Assembly (NCBI GenBank): GCA_013054445.1
Contig: JAAMPI010000961.1
Span: forward strand, 1 to 22,150
DNA: 22,150 bases
Reading direction: 5' to 3'
From: Cudoniella acicularis
Taxonomy: Eukaryota > Ascomycota > Leotiomycetes > Helotiales > Helotiaceae
Below the pieces are notes generated by a model. That model saw only the letters and a list, made by a program, of their open reading frames with translations, ran no database searches and was not told the origin of the DNA. Below, piece after piece: positions 1-8,082 of this stretch. Both the position numbers and the translations under genes were made by a program. How positions within the stretch are numbered: the stretch's first letter is position 1; every line of letters begins with the position of its first letter.

Positions 1-1251
1 GACCTTACGGAGTACTTTGCACTCTTCGGGCCACACGCGGTTTGGCTGCGAGGAGAATCAAGTTAGAACAATGGCAGCACGGTCTGCTCCATTAATGCGG
101 TTCTGCTAATGCACAGCATCACCTAGGGGCTGAATATACTTTCAGTGGCCGTGCGACAAAGCAGACCGTCTGATGGCAGAAGCCACAGAACAGACTTGAA
201 CGGCCACGGCCACCGTTGCACCTCCCAACTACCTTCATGGCCTGGCTGGCGTTTCCCGCTTGGAACAATCGTCTTCCCGATAGAGTGCTGAGGCCGAGGA
301 GCTTGAAGCTTGAAGCTTGACGTTTGCCGAGGAAACCGCCACAACCAGAAAACGTAGGTTTCCTACTAGAGCATCTTTTAGAGTTCTCACGGCCTATTCA
401 TGGCATGGGGTTGTCCACAATCCTTGTTTGGACCTGCTTCGCAACAGCCTTCTGACTCAAAAGCCGCCATTGACTTGACTCTGTAGCTAAGCGCTGTCTC
501 ACATGACCGGCGTCTTTACACCGCTAGATGTGAGGTCCCGCGTCTGAGTCGGGGGCAACAATGGATTGTGAGCACATGGCTTTCACCGGCTTGTTTCCTT
601 TGTCACTTTGCCGCACCCGTACGCGGTGTTGTACAGCCATGGTGCAAACGGCCTAGGCGGTCCATTCGGCACTGGGTACACTGGGTATACTGGGTCCAGC
701 GAACAACGCAACACTATATTTCTTTGTTTAGGCATCAAGATCCGAGCTATTCTCGGCGGTTGACGCTCTTCAAGTTTACACTGGTCTGCACAGAGTACGA
801 AGGGTCCCGTAGGGTTCTTCAGCCACGAGCGAAGGATGAACGTGGCTTGAGAACCTGCTCACTCGGCCACTAGGTGGCTCGAAACAATGAAGATCGTGGT
901 TCATGACAGCCCTCAGTAGAGTTCTGCAAGCCATGGAGATCATACACCTTAATCCCGGCCGGCCTGGAGTCGGTACCCTTGCCGACTGACCGCCAGTTCG
1001 TTGGTCCTAAACCGCAGTCCAAGATCTCTGAACGGTGTGCTTGTCATGCTGGGGCTGGGGGGACGGGGGGGGAGGTAGCCCAGGCCTCGCCCGCTCGCTG
1101 GAGCAAAAAAGGGGGACAAGCTTCATCTCAAGGTGCCATGAATCAACAGGTACAACGCAACGATGCCCTCGATGTATGTAGTGTTTGGATTGCGCACAGA
1201 CAGCCGCCCAAAACGGTCTTGAAGTTGAGGGGTCGCACAGGAGTCTGAGAT

Positions 1252-1258
1252 TATATAA
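1252..1258 (+). promoter_or_regulatory. TATA-like element
   Basis: A TATATAA heptamer lies about 0.9 kb upstream of the Myb/SANT gene, followed by pyrimidine-rich sequence. If used, the transcript would have a leader of roughly 900 bases. Nothing else supports it as the true promoter. Confidence 0.2.
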
Positions 1259-1613
1259 GAGTTTCAACGTCTCCACGCTGGGTTTCAAGCGAGTTTTCCG
1301 CGTCCTCCTCCTCACTGCGCCGTCTCTCTGGTGCCCAAGAAGGGCAAGCATATAATTCATGTTCCTGTTCATGCATGAATTCGTGGCCACTGCCACGCCC
1401 CAGCTCACGCCTAGCACACTTCCCCCCTCCACACTAGCAGCACCCCTGCTGGAGTCCCCCACCATGGATAGCACGCTCTATCTGCATCGCGCATCCTCCC
1501 GACAGTCCGTCCAGCTCATCCCCCATGTACCGGCTTTGGAGATCATGAGTTCGATCTCGTCCCCGTCCCTGGTCCCTTAACTCGCGCCTCTTCTTCCCCT
1601 CTGCACGCTTCTG

Positions 1614-1650
1614 CATACACTGCACTGCACTCCACTGCACTCCACTGCAC
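1614..1650. repeat. Short tandem repeat, TGCACTCCAC-type unit
   Basis: About three imperfect copies of a ten-base unit (TGCACTCCAC and TGCACTGCAC variants) stand head to tail. They lie in the presumed upstream region of the Myb gene. No function is implied. Confidence 0.6.
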
Positions 1651-2162
1651 GCAAACCCACTAGACGTATTGTTCCGTTGGCGCTGCTTTTCTCTCTCTGC
1701 TCTCGTCTCATCTTTTGCGATTGGCCGGTCCTCAGACGTCTCCTTGCCAATCATCTTGATGGCTGTCATGATCTACGCGAGCCACGCACTTGTTCTGTGA
1801 AGCCCTGAAATAGGAACACTGTCCTCGTCGGAAGTGGCTCGAATCGTCTCAAGATTTTTCCTGCCGGATAGCGCCTGAGCGATCAAGTCCAGAAGAGTTC
1901 CTTTTTGCTTGTTTCACGTCACTGACATTAATCCCAACTGTCAGAACCGTCTTTCGGTCCTGGACTTCCTTTTGATAATCAACTTTTCGACCAAAGGATA
2001 AACTGATAATCAGCCTCCACCCTCGTTCAACCAAAAGCCTCCTATCGACAAGGAGCTATACTCTGCCAGATCTGCGCAGTAAGCACATCCCTACAGGCCG
2101 TGCCACCCTTTCGCACATGATTCCGTCGTTTTTGACGGCATCGACGACTCCAGACCGTCACC

Positions 2163-3343
2163 GTGGATATCTCCCTCCTCCTCAAGGCGCCGGACTCTAA
2201 TGAGTCTTCCTCTCCACCACCACAACAGCAACAGCAGCAACCACAGCAGCAGCATAGGCACCACACGCGATCGTCGTCCGTCCCGTCATCGGGGGTACAG
2301 CCAGAAGGCTCGTATGCACTCGCAAATCCTGGCCCCGGAGTGAGTGGCAAACGCACCATGCCTCCTCACCCAGCAGAATCTCCTGCTAAGAAGCAAAGCA
2401 AGTGGTCCGCCGAGGAGGATGCTTTAATCATCGATCTGAGAGGTGGTGGAATGAAGTGGGAGGATATTTCTAAGCGCCTTCCAGGCCGCAGCGCAATTAG
2501 TTGCCGGCTGCACTACCAAAACTACTTGGAAAGGAGGAGTGAATGGGATGAGGAGCGCAAGAATAAGCTGGCAAGACTTTATGAGAGGTAGAACACCTCC
2601 CAAGCAGCGCAAAGCCCCATTTTAGACCCCGCCTCCACAATTGTTCTTCTTTCAAAACACTAACTGAGATGTCTAGGTTCAAACCAGAAATGTGGTCAAA
2701 GGTCGCCGAAGAGATGGCTGTCCCTTGGCGCGCCGCCGAGGCAATGCACTGGCAACTCGGCGAAGCAGATATGGCTCGTCGCGCTGGCGTTGTCCCCTTC
2801 TCGCTCTCCAGCGTCACTCTTGACGCTCCACCAGCAGGTCACCGCTCATCACCAACCCGAGGGCATTCCCACAGCCAGTCCCACTCGAGCGCCATCGGTT
2901 CCTCCTCTTCCGGCGCCCGATTTGGCAGACCTGCGACTGCGCAAAGTCCCCAAAGCAGCGGAGGAGGACGGGGAAGCGCTGGACCCCCTTCAGCCCGAAC
3001 GATCGCCGCGCGACGAGAGAGCACTCCGCGCTCTGTTCCTCCTCCTAGTCCGAGTGATGGGATGGCTTTGGCGGCGATAGGAAGCGGCATGACGATGGGG
3101 ATGGGTAGGGGAGGACCGCTACTTCCCAGCGTGGCGGAGATGACCACAGGCGTCAGTCCGTATAGCGCGCCTGCGTACTCGCACGCAATGTCGATGCCCA
3201 TGCCTTTGAGCGGGGGAGGATACCAGAGTCCAGGTCCGGGTCCGATGTTACCGGGAGTTGGATCGATGACTCCAAGGCCCGAGGGCAAGAGACGAGGAAG
3301 CCCCGATATGGGCCCTCGAGAGACGAGTCGGCGCAGGCAATGA
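2163..3343 (+). CDS. Two-repeat Myb/SANT DNA-binding protein, GTG at expected start
   Basis: Probable nuclear DNA-binding regulator. There are two exons, 2163-2587 and 2677-3343. The 89-bp intron has donor GTAGAA, branch CTAAC and acceptor CTAG, and splicing keeps the frame (Tyr-Glu-Arg-Phe-Lys-Pro across the junction), giving about 363 residues. The N-terminus (residues 1-75) is Ser/Pro-rich with a polyglutamine run. A first Myb-type helix-turn-helix starts at Trp81 (WSAEED ... PGRSAISCRLHYQNYL). A second covers about 108-150 (WDEERKNKL ... MWSKVAEEM ... AMHWQL). The remainder is a low-complexity Ser/Gly/Pro/Met tail ending in a basic RRGSPDMGPRETSRRRQ. The natural start has GTG in a strong context (CACC before, G after). 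The first in-frame ATG is at 2358, just before the first repeat, and would give 298 residues without the polyQ part. A TGA at 2133 closes the frame upstream. The specific regulator and its targets are not recognised. Confidence 0.85.
2223..2255 (+). repeat. CAA/CAG triplet repeat coding for polyglutamine
   Basis: A CAG/CAA-rich microsatellite inside exon 1 of the Myb gene encodes two glutamine runs split by a proline. Such tracts are common in fungal transcription factors and vary in length between strains. Confidence 0.8.
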
Positions 3344-3945
3344 AGAAAATCTTGCTTTCGATATTGTCCTTCTCGGTTGTTGCTGTTGAGGCGTTCTGAG
3401 GATCGTTTGGAGTCAACGCGGATAGAGATCGCAAACTTAGCGAATGGTGTTTGGATTTGAAGCATCAGTATGAATATGATATGCACAGCGTGGCATGGCA
3501 TTGCATTGCGTAGCATGAGATGAGAGATGATATCCTTGATGACTTGCATATGATAATATGATAGCATAGGGTTTTGGAGTGGATTGGTGTTCTGGTCTTT
3601 GCTTCATTACCTTCTTGATTGTATTAGGAAGCTTGTAATGTACTACTATGGATTTGTGTTTGTCAATGATTGATCTGGCATCTTGTTTGCGGTTTTTAAT
3701 GTAGGACGGACTTAGAAAAGTTTAATAATAAGAGCGGTAGTTGTTGAAAGATTTCTCTTGGTGTTCTTGATCAGCTTTTGAGCTGGTGTTGTAGCATGGT
3801 CTTTGCTTTTGACAGCTTGGATCGGTAGCTTGAATCTGCAGAATAGATGTCGTGCTGCGTATAGGAGCGGTCCATCAGGATTTGCTTCCTACGAGGTGAC
3901 TTCTGAAGAAGTTGAGTGTGCTTTTCTAATCGTGCGATGCCCACT
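3344..3945. other. Convergent intergenic region
   Basis: AT-rich spacer between the 3' ends of the Myb gene (+) and TRM9 (-). It holds imperfect GCATG/GCATT repeats at about 3492-3520 and no credible coding frame. It presumably contains both 3' untranslated regions and polyadenylation sites. No specific signal can be named. Confidence 0.5.
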
Positions 3946-4655
3946 TCAACCCCCTCCTGATCTTCGGCAGATCGCCCACCAATTGTCTTTCTCATAACCA
4001 GACTCCACTACCTCCCCACCGACACTTACCACGTCCTCTTCCAGCTCTCCTTTTCGATAGAGGTGGTAATACCTCTGGAACGTTTTCTCCGTCTCTCCAT
4101 CCTCTCCAACATTCTTCTTTGAGGTCTTCATCACCCATGGTACCATAACGTCCTGGTCATGTCCCTCATCCCATCCTCTCCTACTATTCTTTTGCTCTAA
4201 AGCCCACACGTAAACTAGCGCCTTACCTCCGTCTCTCAAGGTCTCCAGGATACAGTGAACTGCTTCTCTTCTCCTCTCCCTCGTACTCAAATGATGCACA
4301 ACCGCAATACTAATTGCAAAATCGAATCGACCCTTCTGATGCGGAAGTGCAAGCGTGTCAGCCACCACAGCAGAATGAGGTTGGTGACCCATCGCAATCT
4401 TCACCAAATTCGTCGACCGATCACTACCCACAATAAAGACATCTCGATTCACCGTCAAATATTTCCCATTCCCACACCCGACATCGAGACCGATAGAACC
4501 AGGCGGAGCTCCGAGAGGAAAGTTGAGACGATGGGCCAGGGTTTGTAGCGCGTCGAGGAGAAATGTGACGCGATTTGCTCGTAAACGGTGTGCACGTGTT
4601 GCTCTTCATATGTTTCCGGAGGAAGTTCTCCTGTCTTCGTGAGATTATTTTCCAT
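3946..4655 (-). CDS. TRM9: tRNA wobble-uridine carboxymethyl methyltransferase, frameshifted
   Basis: Trm9, with its activator Trm112, transfers a methyl group from SAM to carboxymethyluridine at wobble position 34 of certain tRNAs, giving mcm5U and mcm5s2U derivatives. The N-terminus has the family signature EEQHVHTVYEQIASHFSSTR followed by YKPWPIV. The SAM motif I (GLDVGCGNGKY) and the following FIVGSDRS are clear. So is VVHHLSTRERRREAV, and the conserved C-terminus RYYHLYRKGELEEDV ... GYEKDNWWAICRR. The two halves are in different frames. Around 4506 one base appears to be missing between Ser-Glu-Leu and Pro-Pro-Gly. With it counted the protein would be about 236 residues. As written, translation from 4655 stops at 4455. 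There is no room for an intron and no recognised slippery site, so this is either a sequencing error or a broken gene. The 5' end faces the USP gene across about 0.8 kb. Confidence 0.9.
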
Positions 4656-5463
4656 GGTGATTCAAGAGTGGCGATGGATGTCGTTGAAAGAAGCTCCTAG
4701 TGGTCTGCTCAGGCATTCAGTGGCTGCCCGAGACATTGATGTTCAGATGGTTTTTCTGTTTTGGGACCTGATTCGAGAAGCGAATCAGAAACCGGCTCAG
4801 TGGTTGGTCAGCCTCCGCGCTTGCCTGATTGAGTGATAACATAGGCGGTGAGGAGCGGCATTTTGGTGACCGCCCCAACTTTTTTTGCCAGACATTTCGA
4901 ACGTCAATTCATGCCTATTTTTCTCACCCTGCGCAATGACAGCTCAACCACCTCAATAAACATACGCAAAAGTATTTTTGCTCACTGTATATATTGTATA
5001 TCTGTATTTATAAATTTCCTGGGTGGATTTCTAGCCCAATCGCCACCGAGTCCTCCTCCCACGCCTCGAATAATTCGCCCCGATGCCAATCCAAAATTCA
5101 ACCTGTGACGAATTACTGCATAAGCTCCATCGGGGGCATAATTTTATTCTCATATATACAATACCATTTATTGGAAATATCTCTCCCAGGTGAAGCAGTA
5201 AACTTGGAGGGCATATTTCCCCTTCAGGGGCTCAGTTCCTTTCCAGGCTATCGATTATTGTCTTTTCGTCCTATTCACGGGTTCGGACAATAGCCGAAAG
5301 ACCATTTACAGCAATACGTTCAATTGTTTGACAGCACAATAGATAACAACAGTTATCATTCACCAGAACGGCTTTTATCGGAAACAATACCTCACTCCCG
5401 GCAGTATTCGATACAATAGAAACATAATAGCGTCTGCCACTCGGTAAAGTCTATTCACTCACC
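4656..5463. other. Divergent intergenic region between TRM9 and the USP gene
   Basis: About 800 bp lie between two divergently transcribed genes, so this probably carries both promoters. The central part (4920-5180) is AT-rich with TATATATTG-like stretches near 4988. No open frame resembles a protein. Confidence 0.5.
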
Positions 5464-7207
5464 ATGGGGCAACCAACCGTCCAGAGGTATAAAGACCTCT
5501 CGAAACTCTCGCGAAACTCTCCTCTTTCCCTCCCGTCCGCAAGATCACCATTTCGATCGCCATCTCCTGCTCACGCAAGCCCGCACTCGAATTTTTCTCG
5601 ATCAAGGACTTCTCCAAATCTCCCCTTCCGACTCCGACCAAAAATGTCTTCTCCATCGCCTCGATCACCAAAGCGCGCTCATCTAGAGGATGAGGGGCCC
5701 AGTCGTGCTGCCAAGCACCAGAAGTTGAAGGAGAGTGACGGCAAGTCAAATTCTCTTGCTATTGAATATATTGACTGACTTTTTTCCAGACCTCCCCGAC
5801 AAATTCAAAGGAATAAAAGAAGAGAAGGGTTCGTTCTCCATCAGCCACTTCCGTTGTTTAAAACACTCACTAACTCTCTTCAAGTTGTCGCCCTAGACGT
5901 CTTGGCACCTCCCCCCCAAGCGTTCATTCTCAGAACTGTCGTCCGGTGAGGATGACAGGTACGGTGGACGGACCAAGATCGCAAAGCTTGACGATACCAC
6001 CGAAGACGAGATGACCAGACGAGTCAAGGTGGCCAATTGGGCGGGGATGATCAAGAGAAGGAGGGAGACGGTAAGTTCTCGTTAATTCTCTTCTTTGAGA
6101 AGATCCTCAGCTAATTATTCGTCAGGCCGGGAAGCTCTCGGACGACCGGTCACGGATGCCTGCGGCTTCCCAGCGCGGCATGCCAAACTTCACCGGCGTC
6201 CTGTGTTACCGGATTGCTCTCCTTCAAGCTCTTCTTCATCTTCCCCTTTTGGTCAACTGGCTTCTCGACTTCGTCCTGCCAGAGCATTGTTCGTATCTTT
6301 CTTTCCCCCAGCCGTTTCTCTGTGTTTCGTTCTGAGATTATTCCCTAACAATTTATAGGCGTCTCAGACAACTCCCAGGAATGCTTTGCGTGTGTTCTCC
6401 GCTTGCTGACCGTGGAATACTGGAAGGTACCTGGTGGCGTCCGCCAAGTGTCCCCAGTATTCCGCGCGATGCATGGAGTTATCAAGCGTCTAGGATGGAC
6501 TGAGACCGGCCAAGCAGACCCTGATGAGCAAATGCTCTTCTTCTTCAAGAAGATGCAGACCGAGCTTCCCTCATCGTACATCCTCCCCCCCCCCCTCTTC
6601 CACCCATCCATTTCCCAAACTAACACTTCAACTTAGAATCTACGGCCTGATTGAATCTCTCTTCCAATCCTTCTGGACGCAACAAATCAACTGCCACTGC
6701 GGTACCACATCCCTTACCCACGGTTCCGAAATCAAACACACACTCTGTCTCTCCCCACGCATCCCGGACGGCCGACTAGACCAGTACATCCGACGCGTCT
6801 ACCGCGAAGCCGTCCCCTATCGTTGCGAAGGCTGCCACATTCTCAAAACGCGTCCCAAACTCCGCCTCTTCCACCTCTCAGCCGCAATCCTCTGCATCCA
6901 ACTCTCTCGCTGCGATGAAACCGGTCGAAAAATCACCTACAGCGTCAACATCCCCGATGAACTCGATTTCAGCAATGTCGCTCATGAGGAAAATAAGGAT
7001 TGTTTGAAGTATAAGCTCTGTGCGGTGGTGCAGCACAAAGGATCAGCGCGGGGAGGGCATTATGTTTGTACGGCGGTGGGGCCGGATGGGAAGTGGAAAT
7101 TGTTTGATGATGAGATTGTGAGTGGGAGCAGTTTTGCTAGGGCGGCGGAGTCGAGCAGGGGGTGGACGCCTGCGTTGCTTTTCTTTAGGAGGATGGTGAA
7201 GCCTTGA
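5464..7207 (+). CDS. Ubiquitin-specific protease (USP/UCH family) with divergent Cys box
   Basis: Cysteine protease predicted to remove ubiquitin from proteins. Six exons fit: 5464-5740, 5790-5828, 5934-6070, 6126-6288, 6359-6575 and 6637-7207, giving 467 residues with a consistent frame. Residues 1-150 are a Ser/Pro/Arg-rich, probably disordered leader. The second ATG at 5644 could be the real start. The Cys box reads GMPNFTGVLCYRIALLQAL, with presumed nucleophile Cys178. The His box reads YKLCAVVQHKGSARGGHYVC with His419, followed by WKLFDDEIV with Asp435. A CHC ... CEGC pair matches the usual USP zinc ribbon. The usual GN preceding the Cys is GV here, so the oxyanion-hole Asn is absent at its normal place. 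Intron 1 (5741-5789) uses a GC donor (GCAAGT). Intron 2 is uncertain. Acceptor CAG at 5931-5933 keeps frame, whereas the shorter intron ending at 5884 would need a one-base correction in the C7 run at 5911-5917. The specific USP subfamily is not recognised. Confidence 0.85.
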
Positions 7208-7360
7208 TCTACTTGGTCTGATCTGGGGTTTTCTGGATTGGCCTTCGACTTCGACTTCTGGTTTGGCCTGGCTGTCATGATGACATAGCTCTTTTGACTT
7301 TAAAGTTACACCACAACACCATCATCCCTCACAAATATCCCTCACCAATCATCTCCCACC

Positions 7361-7379
7361 AACCTAACCTAACCTAACT
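7361..7379. repeat. AACCT pentamer repeat
   Basis: Three perfect AACCT units plus a partial fourth. It resembles telomere sequence superficially but is pentameric, short and in the middle of genic DNA. Confidence 0.7.
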
Positions 7380-7401
7380 CGCGACACGGGAATCACACGA
7401 T

Positions 7402-7433
7402 TACTCTTGCACTACTCTTGCACTACTCTTGCA
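7402..7433. repeat. Tandem 11-mer, ACTACTCTTGC
   Basis: Three near-perfect head-to-tail copies of ACTACTCTTGC, the first with a one-base variation, in the 3' flank of the USP gene. Confidence 0.75.
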
Positions 7434-7497
7434 CTCACTCATATTCTCGCTCACACACTTCTGTCAATTTGTCTTTGTTCACGGCGTTTGGGAAGGA

Positions 7498-7536
7498 ATA
7501 GCATAGCATAGCATGGCATGGCATGGAATGGAATAT
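7498..7536. repeat. GCATA/GCATG/GAATG pentamer array
   Basis: A run of pentamers that drifts from ATAGC to ATGGC to ATGGA, about seven units long. It looks like a slippage-derived microsatellite accumulating point changes. Confidence 0.65.
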
Positions 7537-7646
7537 GGTAGAGTGGCGTTTTGCGAAGATACCACCATTGTTCATGACTCCTTTTCAAATTCTCACTTTT
7601 AGATATGGAATGAGGGGGGAAAGAGGATAGGGGAGAAGAGTGGAAT

Positions 7647-7675
7647 CGAATTGAATTGAACTGAATTGAATTAAA
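7647..7675. repeat. GAATT pentamer array
   Basis: Five to six imperfect GAATT/GAACT pentamers stand in tandem. No associated gene or regulatory role is visible. Confidence 0.65.
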
Positions 7676-7737
7676 CTGTTTTACCTCCTTGCTTTTCTCT
7701 GCCTGACTTTGAAAGAAGAATGAAAAAGAAAAATGTT

Positions 7738-7764
7738 GGTGAATGGTGAATGGTGAATGGTGAG
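7738..7764. repeat. GTGAATG heptamer repeat
   Basis: Three perfect GGTGAAT-type heptamers followed by a partial copy, the last of the cluster of short arrays in this spacer. Confidence 0.7.
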
Positions 7765-8082
7765 TTTTGGAATTGAAATTGGAATTTATTCTGATGAGCA
7801 GCGGTGGTTTCCGGAGGTGTACTGCCTATATCATATCCATCCTTCAATCATCTTCTGTACTTTTCCAGGTCTTCCCTACTATCACTCCTCCTCCCCTCTC
7901 CGTCCCCAACAATGCTTCTTGAAAATGAGCACTAAACACTTAGCTATTATAACGAAAGGAAGGAGAGATCGAGTCATCATGTTGCATCGTCTACATCATT
8001 ATCTCAAAGTGTTTATTGATTTGGTCATTACATCCTTTAGATATCTTCCTTAAAGCGTTGAAGTAACCTCCCAATACTAATT

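Larger units (their letters stand above)
1..2162. other. Upstream region with no supportable gene
   Basis: No reading frame in this stretch looks like a recognisable protein. The open frames are short, overlap on both strands and lack domain-like sequence or paired splice sites. It holds a TATA-like element near 1252, a cytosine/thymine-rich tract at about 1560-1720, and short direct repeats. These are AAGCTTG-type near 301-320, ACTGGGTA-type near 671-700, and ACTGCACTCC-type near 1619-1650. The pyrimidine-rich part fits a promoter or long 5' leader of the Myb gene at 2163, but that is inference. Confidence 0.5.
7208..8082. other. Convergent intergenic region rich in short tandem repeats
   Basis: No gene is seen between the stop codons of the USP gene (+) and the DUF726 gene (-). 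The stretch contains at least five different short tandem repeats within about 400 bp (7361-7765), listed separately. The rest is AT-rich 3' flanking sequence. Confidence 0.55.

Noticed and set aside
1515..1575. tRNA-like segment with a TTCGATC B-box-like motif
   Set aside because: The T arm would have a loop of the wrong size. No A box, matching acceptor stem or anticodon arm could be fitted on either strand.
4506..4506. Programmed -1 ribosomal frameshift in TRM9
   Set aside because: No X-XXY-YYZ slippery heptamer is present, and I know of no such mechanism in this family. A missing base is the simpler reading.
7361..7379. Telomere-like CCTAAC repeat
   Set aside because: The unit is AACCT (five bases), only three copies long and internal, while filamentous fungal telomeres are normally TTAGGG repeats.
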